Positions 7,538 to 16,178 of a DNA stretch of 64,000 bases are shown here, piece by piece. The stretch's first letter is position 1; every line of letters begins with the position of its first letter. Under the pieces are notes generated by a model. The model did not search any database. It saw only the letters and a list, made by a program, of their open reading frames with translations, and had not been told where the DNA came from. Origin of the DNA: a bacterium (lineage in GTDB: Bacteria; Bacillota; Bacilli; Lactobacillales; Streptococcaceae). The translations under genes and the position numbers were made by a program. Location of the stretch: contig CAJNDD010000007.1 in assembly GCA_905221435.1 (NCBI GenBank), forward strand, positions 1 to 64,000. Reading direction: 5' to 3'.

Positions 7538-7581
7538 AAAGTTAAAATCTCTAAAATTTACGTAATTTAATTTATGTAATA

Positions 7582-8574
7582 TTATTCTTTGTTGTAAGTT
7601 TTTCGGATTGCATCTTTGATGCTTTCAACGGTTGGAATCATTGCATTTTCTAGATTTTGTGCGTAAGGCATTGGCACATCTTCTCCTGCACAACGGCGGA
7701 TTGGTGCATCTAGATAGTCAAATGCTTCTGACTCTGAAATAATTGCTGAAATCTCCCCGATATAGCCACTTGTTTTGTGGGCGTCGTTGACAAGCACCAC
7801 CTTACCAGTCTTCTTCACTGAGTTAATGATGATATCCTTATCAAGTGGAACGAGGGTACGTGGGTCCACAATTTCAACTGAAATTCCTTCTTCAGCTAAT
7901 TCTTCAGCTGCTTGAAGCACACGGCGAAGCATTTTACCATAAGTAACGACTGTTACATCTGTACCTTCACGTTTGATTTCCCCGACCCCAAGTGGGATTG
8001 TGTAGTCTGGATCAACTGGCACTTCCCCTTTTTGGTTAAATTCTGACTTGTATTCAAGGATGATAACAGGGTTGTTATCACGGATAGAAGACTTGAGCAG
8101 TCCTTTCATATCCGCAGGTGTACTTGGAGCTACAACCTTGAGACCAGGGATGTGTGTAAACCAAGACTCTAGAGATTGCGAGTGCTGGGCCGCAGAACCA
8201 ACTCCGTTACCAGCTGCACAACGTACAGTCATTGGAACCTGACCTTTACCACCAAACATATAACGTGTTTTAGCAGCTTGGTTGACGATATTGTCCATGG
8301 CAATAACAGAGAAATCCATAAAGGTCATATCGACGATTGGACGAAGTCCTGTCATGGCTGCTCCTGCTGCTGCTCCGGAGATGGCAGCTTCAGAAATCGG
8401 ACAGTCTCGAACACGTTCTGGACCAAATTCTTCGAGCATTCCGACAGAAGTTCCGAAGTCTCCTCCGAAGACACCGACGTCTTCTCCCATCAAGAATACA
8501 TTTTCATCGCGACGCATTTCCTCAGACATAGCAAGGATAATGGTGTCACGGAAGGACATTGTTTTTGTTTCCAT
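7582..8574 (-). CDS. pdhB: Pyruvate dehydrogenase E1 beta subunit (330 aa)
   Basis: Pairs with PdhA to form the thiamine diphosphate E1 that decarboxylates pyruvate and acetylates the lipoyl arm. Family blocks seen are FLMGEDVGVFGG (TPP-binding Glu region), PISEAAISGAAAGAAMTGLRP, RCAAGNGVG...HSQSLE and the C-terminal transketolase domain VVTYGKMLRRV...PLDKD. The open frame runs 39 bases upstream, but the ATG at 8574 with AAGGAG ahead gives METKTMSF, the usual start, and 330 residues. It starts 16 bases after the pdhA stop. Confidence 0.96.
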   Translation of the reverse strand: METKTMSFRDTIILAMSEEMRRDENVFLMGEDVGVFGGDFGTSVGMLEEFGPERVRDCPISEAAISGAAAGAAMTGLRPIVDMTFMDFSVIAMDNIVNQAAKTRYMFGGKGQVPMTVRCAAGNGVGSAAQHSQSLESWFTHIPGLKVVAPSTPADMKGLLKSSIRDNNPVIILEYKSEFNQKGEVPVDPDYTIPLGVGEIKREGTDVTVVTYGKMLRRVLQAAEELAEEGISVEIVDPRTLVPLDKDIIINSVKKTGKVVLVNDAHKTSGYIGEISAIISESEAFDYLDAPIRRCAGEDVPMPYAQNLENAMIPTVESIKDAIRKTYNKE

Positions 8575-8590
8575 TTTTATCTCTTTCTCC

Positions 8591-9559
8591 TTAGTCTGCG
8601 TAAATATCTTCAAATGCTGATTCTAGTGGTGGGAATGGGCTTTCTTCTGCAAATTTAACAGAAGCTTCTACTGCTTCCTTGACTTGTGCTTGAATTTCTT
8701 CCAATTCTTTTGCACTTGCAATATTGTTTTCAATGAGGTATTTGCGAAGGTTTTCGATTGGGTCTTTTTGTTTCCACAATTCCACTTCTTCACGAGTACG
8801 ATATTTACCAGGGTCAGATGATGAGTGACCAAGCCAGCGATAGGTTACACTTTCGATCAAGACTGGGCCATTGCCACCACGAACATGGTCTACAGCTTTC
8901 TTAAATCCTTCATAAACATCGATGACATTGTTTCCATCTTCAATAAACATTCCAGGAATTCCATATGCCGCACTACGTTGATGGATATGCTCCACATTGG
9001 TCATTTTCTTGATATCCGCAGAAATCCCATAACCGTTGTTAATGCAGTAGAAAATAACAGGAAGTTTCCAAATAGAAGCCATGTTCACTGCTTCGTGGAA
9101 AACACCTTCGTTGGTCGCGCCATCTCCAAAGAAGCAGACAACGATTTTACCAGTATGTTGCATCTGCTGACTGAGGGCCGCACCAACAGCGATTCCCATA
9201 CCACCACCTACGATACCATTGGCACCAAGGTTACCCGCATCCAGGTCGGCGATGTGCATAGAACCACCTTTTCCTTTACAGGTTCCAGTGTATTTCCCGA
9301 GGATTTCAGCCATCATTCCATTGAGGTCAATCCCCTTAGCAATAGCCTGTCCATGTCCACGGTGATTTGATGTGATCAAATCATCTGGATTAAGAGCCAG
9401 CATCGCTCCGACGTTAGCAGCTTCCTCTCCGACAGAAAAGTGAGTCATACCGGGAACTTTTCCCTTTTTCACTAACTGAGCGATTTTTAAGTCCATGCGA
9501 CGGATTTCTTCCATCTTACGGAACATCTCTAGCAAAAGATTCTTATCTAAAGTTGACAT
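8591..9559 (-). CDS. pdhA: Pyruvate dehydrogenase E1 alpha subunit (322 aa)
   Basis: First gene of the PDH operon; binds thiamine diphosphate and decarboxylates pyruvate. The TPP/Mg motif begins at FFGDGATNEG and ends at CINN about 30 residues on. HRGHGQAIAKG and KGKGGSMHIAD are typical E1 alpha blocks, and TYRWLGHSSSDPGKYR is the phosphorylation-loop equivalent. AAAGG precedes the ATG. Streptococcal annotations sometimes call the operon acoABCL, because acetoin and pyruvate E1 enzymes are alike. Pyruvate is the likelier substrate here given the linked lplA and the absence of acetoin genes. Confidence 0.95.
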   Translation of the reverse strand: MSTLDKNLLLEMFRKMEEIRRMDLKIAQLVKKGKVPGMTHFSVGEEAANVGAMLALNPDDLITSNHRGHGQAIAKGIDLNGMMAEILGKYTGTCKGKGGSMHIADLDAGNLGANGIVGGGMGIAVGAALSQQMQHTGKIVVCFFGDGATNEGVFHEAVNMASIWKLPVIFYCINNGYGISADIKKMTNVEHIHQRSAAYGIPGMFIEDGNNVIDVYEGFKKAVDHVRGGNGPVLIESVTYRWLGHSSSDPGKYRTREEVELWKQKDPIENLRKYLIENNIASAKELEEIQAQVKEAVEASVKFAEESPFPPLESAFEDIYAD

Positions 9560-9593
9560 AATCTTGCCTTTCTAACTTTGTACTTACCCTACT

Positions 9594-9622
9594 ATTTTAC
9601 CTTTTTTAGTATACACTGTCAA
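9594..9622 (-). promoter_or_regulatory. PDH operon promoter
   Basis: On the minus strand TTGACA (9622-9617), a 17-base spacer and TAAAAT (9599-9594) stand 35 bases before the pdhA start. The -35 box is a perfect consensus. Confidence 0.8.
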
Positions 9623-9648
9623 AGTATATGGCTAATAAAATTTCACAA

Positions 9649-9682
9649 GGTAAAAAAATAAATCCCTGTTAAAACAGGGATT
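9649..9682 (-). terminator. Terminator of the MATE gene
   Basis: AATCCCTG and CAGGGATT (9661-9682) pair and are followed on the minus strand by TTATTTTTTT. It lies about 55 bases after the MATE stop and just upstream of the PDH promoter. Confidence 0.85.
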
Positions 9683-9737
9683 CTCTCTAGTTAGAGCATT
9701 TTTTCACAAAGTTATTTTTCAGGATAATTTCTTAAAA

Positions 9738-11078
9738 TTATCTCAATCTTTTCATTACGGTTTTCAAACGCCATTGATACAAACAACCAGAAACAATCAA
9801 GCTGGCAATTAAACCAATCCAGTAGGCAAATGCCCCCAAGTCAGTTACTTGATCTAGTAAATATCCTAGAGGTATCGCTACTCCCCAATATCCGATTAGG
9901 CCAAGATAGAAAGGAACGATAGTGTCCTTATACCCTCTTAAAATCCCCTGAAGCGGAGCCGCAAAGGTATCAGCTAACTGGAAAAAGAGACTGTAGGTTA
10001 GGAAAACAGCAGTTGTTTCAATGAAGTGAGGGTCATTTCCGTATAGACTTGCTACACGATCTCTAAAAATGTAGAGAAAGGATAGGGTAAGACAAGCAAA
10101 AATAAGGGCGGTTACTCTTCCCAGACGAGCATAGGTTTTTGCATCCTCAAAACGTTTAGCCCCCACCTCGTAAGACACAACAATCGCCATTGCAGAGGAA
10201 ATACTCATGGGAAAAGCGTACATGAGACTCGAAAAGTTCATAGCTGACTGGTGGCTGGCGATGATGAGCGATGAAAACTTAGCCATGATCAGTCCCACAA
10301 CGGAGAAAATAGCTACTTCCGCAAAGACGGTTCCTCCGATTGGTAGACCTAATCGAACACCTTCCTTGATTTTGTCTATATTGAGTGGAATGCGTTTTTC
10401 AAGATGTAGCGCTTTTAATCTTTTTTGTTTGAACAAAACAAGAAGAGAAATCCCTAATAAAACCCAATAGGCTAGCGAAGTTCCTAGCCCTGCTCCTGCG
10501 CCACCAAGCTCAGGAAAACCGAATGCTCCATATATCAAGAGATAGTTAAAACCACTATTGAGCGGAAGTAATAGGAGCATGAGGTACATAGATAGCTTGG
10601 TCAATCCAAGAGAATCTAACAATGACCGAATGACACTAAAAAGCAACAAGGGAATAATCCCGATAGACAGGTACCAAAGATAGGAAACTGCAACTGCCGC
10701 CACTTGAGCTTCTAGTCCGATGTTGTTTAAGACAGGTGGTGCGAAAAAAATCACAATCCCGAGCAAAATCAAAGACAATCCAAATGCTAAATAGATGAAT
10801 TGGTAAAAATCCGATGCTACTTCTTCCTTTTTGCCCCGCCCCAGATGATGACCTATGATGGGCACCATGGCCGAAACAATCCCTGTTAAAAAAGTAAAGA
10901 AAGGATTCCATAGACTCGTTGCAGTTGATACTCCTGCCAAGTCCATGGTATTGTACTGCCCAGTCATGGTTGTATCAACAAATGAGGCAGAATAATTGGC
11001 AAATTGATAAATCAGGATAGGGAAAAATATCTTAAGAAATAAAATAAACTTATCTTTAAATTGATGGGTTGGGTACAT
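9738..11078 (-). CDS. MATE-family multidrug/cation exporter (446 aa)
   Basis: About twelve hydrophobic segments cover the whole protein. The start FILFLKIFFPILIYQFANYSASFVD and the repeated half (IPLNIDKIKEGVRLGLPIGGTVFAE) are typical of the two MATE bundles. The VDTTMTGQYNTMDLAG and SSAMAIVVSYEVGA stretches fit the family. These proteins export cationic drugs or metabolites in exchange for Na+ or H+. Substrate cannot be told from sequence. It is co-directional with pyrC, 41 bases downstream of it, and has its own terminator. Confidence 0.92.
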   Translation of the reverse strand: MYPTHQFKDKFILFLKIFFPILIYQFANYSASFVDTTMTGQYNTMDLAGVSTATSLWNPFFTFLTGIVSAMVPIIGHHLGRGKKEEVASDFYQFIYLAFGLSLILLGIVIFFAPPVLNNIGLEAQVAAVAVSYLWYLSIGIIPLLLFSVIRSLLDSLGLTKLSMYLMLLLLPLNSGFNYLLIYGAFGFPELGGAGAGLGTSLAYWVLLGISLLVLFKQKRLKALHLEKRIPLNIDKIKEGVRLGLPIGGTVFAEVAIFSVVGLIMAKFSSLIIASHQSAMNFSSLMYAFPMSISSAMAIVVSYEVGAKRFEDAKTYARLGRVTALIFACLTLSFLYIFRDRVASLYGNDPHFIETTAVFLTYSLFFQLADTFAAPLQGILRGYKDTIVPFYLGLIGYWGVAIPLGYLLDQVTDLGAFAYWIGLIASLIVSGCLYQWRLKTVMKRLR

Positions 11079-11119
11079 ATACGCTCTCTATTCTTATCAT
11101 TTTCAGAGCAGAGTCCCAT

Positions 11120-12388
11120 CTAGTTTTGATAGACGATTTGTCCCTTGCAGATGGTATATTTAATCTGCCCTTTTAAAGTTTCCCCGATAAATGGTGAATT
11201 AGCTGCTTTTGAAGCAAAGTGTGAGTCCACAAGGCGGTCAGCCTTGGCATCAAAGATAGTGATGTCCGCTGGACCATTTTCAGCTAAGTAGCCTGCTTCA
11301 AAGTTGTAAAGTTTGGCTGGATTAACAGTCATTTTTTCAAGCAATTCCATCAAGCTCAACTCACCAGCTTCCACCAAATAAGTCAAACCAAGAGAAAGAG
11401 AGGTTTCCAAACCTGTCATACCAGATGGTGCTTTGGTGATATCTTCTACATTTTTCTCATCTGCATGGTGAGGAGCGTGGTCTGTCGCGATAACTGTGAT
11501 AACACCTGACTTGAGACCTTCGATAACGGCACGACGGTCTGACTCCAAACGAAGTGGAGGATTCATTTTGGCATTGCTTCCTTGAGTTAAAAGAAGTGCT
11601 TCTGTCTTAGAGAAATGCTGTGGCGCTACTTCTGCTGTGACTTTCGCACCCAAATCTTGAGCAAACTTTACAACCTTGACACTTTCTTCTTTAGACAAAT
11701 GCTGGATGTGAACATGGGCCTTGGTAGCATAGGCAATCATAACATCACGCGCAATCATAGCGTATTCTGCCACCCCTGTCGCACCGCAGATATGGAAATG
11801 TTCCTTAGCGATGTTTTCGTTAAATCCAAGAATCCCATTCAAGCCGGGATCTTCCTCGTGTAGACAAACAAAAGTGCCAAGTTTTTTAGCAGTTTCCAAG
11901 GCTTCTTTGAGAACCTTGCTACTTTCAAGTGGAATACCGTCATCAGAAAAACCAACCGCACCTGCTTCTAAGAGTTCCTTAAAGTCTGTCAAGTCTTGAC
12001 CATTAAAGCTCTTGGTAATGGTCGCAACCGTCTTGACATTGATTTTTTCCTTGGCAGCAGACTGGAGAACTTCTTTCAGGGTTTCTACATCCGAAATAGT
12101 TGGACTAGTATTAGCCATCATAACAACCGTTGTAAATCCACCTGCAGCAGCCGCTAGTGCCCCAGTATGGATGTCTTCCTTGTGTGTTTGACCAGGTTCA
12201 CGGAAATGAACATGGATATCGACTAGTCCAGGCGCAACCACAAGCCCAGTAGCATCAATTAGCTCTGCTCCTTCTTCCTTTATTTCAGGGGCAATTTTGA
12301 CAATTTTTCCATCTTGGACTAAAATATCACACACTTGATCCAAACCAGACTTAGGATCCATTACATGACCATTTTTGATTAGTATCAT
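11120..12388 (-). CDS. pyrC: Dihydroorotase (422 aa)
   Basis: Zinc amidohydrolase of pyrimidine synthesis that cyclises carbamoyl aspartate to dihydroorotate. The metal-binding [16 protein letters not shown] is near residue 57. [16 protein letters not shown] and IATDHAPHH hold further ligands and the catalytic Asp. The length (422) and these blocks place it in the class I (bacterial, about 45 kDa) group. It starts 12 bases after mutX and shares the strand with ung and mutX, so the four genes ung-mutX-pyrC-MATE probably form one transcript. No pyr attenuator is visible upstream. Confidence 0.96.
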   Translation of the reverse strand: MILIKNGHVMDPKSGLDQVCDILVQDGKIVKIAPEIKEEGAELIDATGLVVAPGLVDIHVHFREPGQTHKEDIHTGALAAAAGGFTTVVMMANTSPTISDVETLKEVLQSAAKEKINVKTVATITKSFNGQDLTDFKELLEAGAVGFSDDGIPLESSKVLKEALETAKKLGTFVCLHEEDPGLNGILGFNENIAKEHFHICGATGVAEYAMIARDVMIAYATKAHVHIQHLSKEESVKVVKFAQDLGAKVTAEVAPQHFSKTEALLLTQGSNAKMNPPLRLESDRRAVIEGLKSGVITVIATDHAPHHADEKNVEDITKAPSGMTGLETSLSLGLTYLVEAGELSLMELLEKMTVNPAKLYNFEAGYLAENGPADITIFDAKADRLVDSHFASKAANSPFIGETLKGQIKYTICKGQIVYQN

Positions 12389-12400
12389 CTGCTTTCTCCT

Positions 12401-12865
12401 TTATTCATAGAAATCAACTTGGGTATCCAATAATTTATCCCCATCATAAACAAACTTGGCTGAAAAGAAGGGTTTGTCCTCTAAAAGCCACTCAACAAAG
12501 GTGTGGTCACCCTCCCAAGTTGGCTTGCTCAAAACTTCATCATAGGGAACCCATTCCAACGTCCCCTCGTTACAGTCAATCAAGTCACCCTCAAACTCTG
12601 TCACCTTAAAAACATAGGTGTACCAGTCTAGATCTGGTGTGAATTCTGGAAAAGTGATAACACCTTTTAGAACCGGCTTGGCTTTGAGCCCTGTTTCTTC
12701 GAGGATTTCACGCGCTGCGCACTCCTGAGGTGTCTCCCCTCGCTCTAGCTTACCACCCACACCAATCCATTTGCCTTCGTGGACATCATTCGGCTTCTTA
12801 TTGCGATGCAACATGAGCAGTTCTTTTCCGTTATCAATGTAGCAAATCGTCGCTAACTGAGGCAT
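12401..12865 (-). CDS. mutX: NUDIX hydrolase, 8-oxo-dGTPase type (154 aa)
   Basis: The Nudix box G-x5-E-x7-REVxEExGx is complete as GGKLERGETPQECAAREILEETGL (central residues shown). MutX removes 8-oxo-dGTP from the nucleotide pool and so prevents A:C transversions. The length (154) and the opening PQLATICYIDNG fit streptococcal MutX. It sits 9 bases after ung, a second DNA-damage enzyme, in the same transcript. Nudix substrate calls from sequence are never certain, but this context favours MutX. Confidence 0.9.
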   Translation of the reverse strand: MPQLATICYIDNGKELLMLHRNKKPNDVHEGKWIGVGGKLERGETPQECAAREILEETGLKAKPVLKGVITFPEFTPDLDWYTYVFKVTEFEGDLIDCNEGTLEWVPYDEVLSKPTWEGDHTFVEWLLEDKPFFSAKFVYDGDKLLDTQVDFYE

Positions 12866-12874
12866 ATTTTCTCC

Positions 12875-13528
12875 TTATCTAAGCCAATCGATTGGCTCTT
12901 GTCCTGTCTCTGTTAAGAATGCATTGGCCTTGGAAAAAGGCTTGGAACCCCAAAATCCTCTGTAAACAGATAAAGGACTAGGATGGGCTGATTCGATAAT
13001 CAAGTGGTGAGGATTGGTAACCAAGGCCTTCTTCTTGCGTGCATAAGCGCCCCAGAGCACAAAGACTATCGGTCTGTCTAGATTATTGACAACCCGAATC
13101 ACAGCATCAGTAAAAGGCTCCCATATCTGCCCAGCATGACCATTGGCCTGACCAGCAGGAACCGTCAGGCAAGCATTGAGAAGTAAGACACCTTGCTCAG
13201 CCCAAGACGTCAAATCATGTGATTTCTTAACCCCGATATCATCTGACAATTCTTTCAAGATATTTTGCAAGGACGGTGGAGCTGGGATAGAGTCAGGAAC
13301 AGAAAAACTCAAGCCCTGCGCCTGACCTGGCCCATGATAGGGATCTTGCCCTAGAATCACCACCTTAACTTCTTCAAGTGGTGTAGTCAAGAGAGCCTGA
13401 AAAACTTTTTCCTTAGGTGGATAAACAGTTCCCTGAGCATAGACCTGTTCCATAAATTGATTGATTTTCCCGAAATAACCTTCAGGTAATTGCTCCTTAA
13501 TCAAAGCATGCCAAGATGAGTGTTGCAT
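12875..13528 (-). CDS. ung: Uracil-DNA glycosylase (217 aa)
   Basis: Removes uracil from DNA. Motif [18 protein letters not shown] holds the catalytic Asp. LLNACLTV and [13 protein letters not shown] hold the DNA-intercalating loop and catalytic His. The open frame runs 15 bases upstream (13543), but the codons there contain the ribosome site GAAGGAG, which sits 7 bases before the ATG at 13528. That start gives 217 residues, the streptococcal length. It heads the ung-mutX-pyrC-MATE group. Confidence 0.96.
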   Translation of the reverse strand: MQHSSWHALIKEQLPEGYFGKINQFMEQVYAQGTVYPPKEKVFQALLTTPLEEVKVVILGQDPYHGPGQAQGLSFSVPDSIPAPPSLQNILKELSDDIGVKKSHDLTSWAEQGVLLLNACLTVPAGQANGHAGQIWEPFTDAVIRVVNNLDRPIVFVLWGAYARKKKALVTNPHHLIIESAHPSPLSVYRGFWGSKPFSKANAFLTETGQEPIDWLR

Positions 13529-13556
13529 CGCCAACTCCTTCATTTTTACTGCCTCT

Positions 13557-13562
13557 ATTATA
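13557..13562 (-). promoter_or_regulatory. Extended -10 promoter of ung
   Basis: TGCTATAAT on the minus strand is an extended -10 (TGnTATAAT). It lies 29 bases before the ung start and directly after the terminator hairpin of the gene upstream. No good -35 is present. Confidence 0.6.
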
Positions 13563-13564
13563 GC

Positions 13565-13591
13565 AAAAAGTGGCTATCTAAACCACTTTTT
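13565..13591 (-). terminator. Terminator after the 97-aa gene
   Basis: AAAAAGTGG pairs with CCACTTTTT around a 9-base loop. It works on the minus strand for the gene ending at 13648; its T-run touches the ung -10 box. Confidence 0.75.
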
Positions 13592-13647
13592 ACAGTTCTT
13601 ATATATACTGTTATTGACCCTATTATTTGACATTAGTATTCACAGTA

Positions 13648-13941
13648 TCAATCAGCCATTAAAAACTTTTCGATTGTATCAATAGCATAGGAAAGTTGAT
13701 TATTTACAGACATCATCCGTTCAAGATTAGCGTCCATATAGTAGAGTTCAGATAAACCACCCCTAGGGAGAAAGAGTGAATAGTGGATATTCATCTTCTC
13801 TCGAGTACTTAACTCTATATGATTGCTTATGATATACTTTAACTCTTTTAACGAATTTACTTGAGCAACCACACCTTTTAACTGATACTGCTCGATGAGG
13901 TTTAGTAAATTGTCAATCTCTTCAATGACTTTAGTTTCCAT
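13648..13941 (-). CDS. Unrecognised helical protein (97 aa)
   Basis: I do not recognise this protein. It is mostly helical and charged, with no signal peptide or membrane segment. The N-terminal 50 residues (METKVIEEIDNLLNLIEQY...) could form a helical hairpin. GAGG lies 9 bases before the ATG at 13941; a longer frame to 13983 overlaps the HAD gene and has no ribosome site. It follows the HAD gene by 23 bases on the same strand and ends before a clear terminator, so the two are probably co-transcribed. Confidence 0.65.
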   Translation of the reverse strand: METKVIEEIDNLLNLIEQYQLKGVVAQVNSLKELKYIISNHIELSTREKMNIHYSLFLPRGGLSELYYMDANLERMMSVNNQLSYAIDTIEKFLMAD

Positions 13942-13964
13942 ATCATCCCCTCTTAGGAAAAGCA

Positions 13965-14657
13965 CTACATAGCATCCAAACAATCCAGCAAGTCTTGGTA
14001 AGAATGGACTTCATAAGTCGGCTGGGCTTGCGTCTTATTTTCCAGATGATAGGGATTGAACCAGATAGTGTTGATTCCAGCATTATTCCCACCCTGAATA
14101 TCAGCCGTTAAGGAATCTCCAATCATCAGGGCCTTTTCTTTATCAAATCCTGCAATCTGCTGACCAATTTTTTCATAGAATAGTGCATCAGGTTTTTGCG
14201 TTTGCAATTGCTCGGAGATAAAGACTTGGTTGAAATAGGGAGCCAGACCAGATTGAGCCAAACGACCTGTCTGGATTGCAGTAATGCCATTTGTCGCAGC
14301 ATACAAGTCATAATCACGCTCGACGAGGCTGTCCAAGAGTTCATGAGCACCTGAAAGAGTTTGTCCCTGCTGGGCGAGATGAAATTGGTAACGCTGAGCA
14401 AGTAACGTACCGTCTTTTTTCTGTCCAAAATGGGTAAATAGACGAGAAAAGCGCGTGTTAACCAGTTCTTGTTTACTGATTTTCTTTTGCTCCAAGTCCT
14501 TCCAGAGAGCCTTGTTCATAGGAACGTAGTATTCTTTATAGACTTGAATATCCGCAACTCCTTCTTCCTTTAGAAGTTGCGTCAAAGCCACATCCTCAGC
14601 AGCATCAAAATCAAGAAGAGTATGGTCAAGATCGAAGAGTAGAAATTTGTAGGGCAA
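13965..14657 (-). CDS. HAD-family phosphatase, YjjG-like nucleotidase (230 aa)
   Basis: HAD motif I is FDLDHTLLDF at the N-terminus, motif II ATNG, motif III lysine QKPDALFYEKI and motif IV MIGDSLTADIQGG, a complete catalytic set with an alpha-helical cap. The family (YjjG/YfnB type) dephosphorylates nucleoside monophosphates or related house-cleaning substrates. The start is uncertain. I chose TTG at 14657 because AAAGGA lies about 10 bases upstream and the protein then begins 7 residues before motif I. The ATG at 14714 would add 19 residues of poor quality and has no ribosome site. Confidence 0.85.
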   Translation of the reverse strand: MPYKFLLFDLDHTLLDFDAAEDVALTQLLKEEGVADIQVYKEYYVPMNKALWKDLEQKKISKQELVNTRFSRLFTHFGQKKDGTLLAQRYQFHLAQQGQTLSGAHELLDSLVERDYDLYAATNGITAIQTGRLAQSGLAPYFNQVFISEQLQTQKPDALFYEKIGQQIAGFDKEKALMIGDSLTADIQGGNNAGINTIWFNPYHLENKTQAQPTYEVHSYQDLLDCLDAM

Positions 14658-14742
14658 TTTTAGAGTTTTCCTTTCTAAAGAGCAAGTTAAAATTTTATGT
14701 GATTCCAAATTCAAATAATTGATGCTAGTATCCCCTCCATAT

Positions 14743-14822
14743 AATACGACAAGAATATATAACTTTTCGCTACTATGGACAACCTATTGGTATACTTTAT
14801 TGAAATCAATTGTTGTCGTATT
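14743..14822. repeat. 80-bp segment bounded by a 10-bp inverted repeat
   Basis: AATACGACAA (14743-14752) and its exact complement TTGTCGTATT (14813-14822) bracket an AT-rich 60-base core without an ORF. It sits exactly where the core HAD gene gives way to the immunity-gene island, which suggests a MITE-like remnant or a recombination boundary. The palindrome may also be a simple regulatory site. Confidence 0.45.
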
Positions 14823-14833
14823 GTTCTCTTTTG

Positions 14834-15847
14834 CTACTCAGTGTTTGATAAAATGCCCCATAGATCTTTAAAGAATTTTTCGACAGTATCTGTTTGAACA
14901 TTTGTCAATGATTCTTTAAAGAATGGTTTCACATTACCATTTGAGAGATATTTTGATGGTCCTTTCTTTGATAGAACTGTTATTCGCTTATTTTCCAATA
15001 TTTGAATTGCTTCAAAATATTTGTTTAAGAAGTGGTTTCGAAAGTCCTGGTTATTCTTTCTTAAAAACAAGAATAATTTTTCTGAATGTTTTTCTGGATG
15101 TTTTTCTGAATGTTTTATTGTATAAGTTAATAAGCATACCATCCAAATTTGACTAGGTAATATTTCCTTTAATTGAAAATATCGTTTCAGCGACTTAGAG
15201 ATTGAGTAGCCCTTCTGCCAAACAGTTTCTCCCTCGGATGCATAAGGAAAAAACTCCCAAAGAGCTACAGGCGTTACTTTATCCTCGTTACTAATCATTT
15301 TTGAATGAATATCTTTGAGAGCTTGATGTTCCTGCATTTTAGCGTAGAAAATACTTCCGTCACCACTATAGTAATCATTATCAAGAATTGGACGATTTGT
15401 ATTAAAGGGTTCTTTATATACAGTATCTTTTAATCCATACGAATCATGTTCGGATGACATTTTAGGATTGATTCCCAATAGAATAACTCGTGGATTAATA
15501 AAATTACCATCAAAAGCATGCTCAAAATCTTTAAATCTTGCTTGTATTACCTCTTTAGCATCTTCTTGTTGACTATTCTCAATATTATCAATCAACAAGG
15601 GAGCAAGGATATCACAATCCGTACCAGCCAAGCTAATGAATTCATACTTACCATCAGAGTAACCATATTTTTTCCATGGGTTTGATTTTTTAATCCGTTC
15701 TTGTAGATTATCTAGATTATCGTCATCAAATGTATCACCTTGCACCAAGTCATGGAAAATTGCTAAATACTCATCATAGTGGGTAGCAGCTTTTTTGTAG
15801 TCATCATCCGATATATGAAATAAATCTCCATATTTTTCTTTCAACAT
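14834..15847 (-). CDS. Unknown protein, possible uracil-DNA-glycosylase-like fold (337 aa)
   Basis: Soluble, no signal or membrane segment. The middle holds NPRVILLGINPKMSSE, which resembles motif A of UDG-superfamily proteins (a strand then G-x-N/D-P). VALWEFFPYASEG and ITVLSKKGPSKYL follow where the fold has its later strands. The similarity is weak and catalysis cannot be claimed. ATG at 15847 is preferred: GGAG lies 9 bases upstream, while the ATG at 15862 is too close to AAGGG. Its start overlaps the end of the 93-aa gene by 44 bases, indicating coupling. First gene at the left border of the immunity island. Confidence 0.6.
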   Translation of the reverse strand: MLKEKYGDLFHISDDDYKKAATHYDEYLAIFHDLVQGDTFDDDNLDNLQERIKKSNPWKKYGYSDGKYEFISLAGTDCDILAPLLIDNIENSQQEDAKEVIQARFKDFEHAFDGNFINPRVILLGINPKMSSEHDSYGLKDTVYKEPFNTNRPILDNDYYSGDGSIFYAKMQEHQALKDIHSKMISNEDKVTPVALWEFFPYASEGETVWQKGYSISKSLKRYFQLKEILPSQIWMVCLLTYTIKHSEKHPEKHSEKLFLFLRKNNQDFRNHFLNKYFEAIQILENKRITVLSKKGPSKYLSNGNVKPFFKESLTNVQTDTVEKFFKDLWGILSNTE

Positions 15848-16085
15848 AATACCAATCTCCATTTCCCTTTTCTATTATCATACCTATCAAATATGTTTTA
15901 GCTTTATCATCTAGTGAACACTCTAAACTAGCATCAGTCAAACTTATCAACTTTCCCGTCATCAATGTCTGAATATCATCTACTGTCAAATTAAACGATG
16001 TTTTTCTATCATATTTATGATAAGAGGCGTTGCTTGAGTTTTCACTATTTGTGTCCATATTCTTTTTATTATTTTCTGTTTCCAT
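15804..16085 (-). CDS. Small unknown protein overlapping the 337-aa gene (93 aa)
   Basis: Unrecognised. The first 25 residues are Asn/Ser/Lys-rich and probably disordered. A compact part follows (FNLTVDDIQTLMTGKLISLT...). AGGG sits 8-9 bases before ATG 16085; an in-frame ATG at 16100 lacks a ribosome site. The last 14 codons overlap the next gene in another frame. Such a small protein coupled to a larger partner would fit an accessory or antitoxin-type role, but nothing in the sequence proves it. Confidence 0.5.
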   Translation of the reverse strand: METENNKKNMDTNSENSSNASYHKYDRKTSFNLTVDDIQTLMTGKLISLTDASLECSLDDKAKTYLIGMIIEKGNGDWYYVERKIWRFISYIG

Positions 16086-16178
16086 ATTACTTACCCTCAT
16101 TAAATTATAATATAAATTCGAATTCTCTTTTCACTCTTGATAAATTCTTAATTTTAGAATCCATCTGAACAAACTTGC

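Noticed and set aside
8176..8658. Long + strand ORF of 160 aa opposite pdhB and pdhA
   Set aside because: It is antisense to two clear PDH genes, has no ribosome site, and its composition follows the opposite strand codons.
8825..9370. 181-aa + strand ORF inside pdhA
   Set aside because: Shadow of the highly biased codons of pdhA; no start signal or family features.
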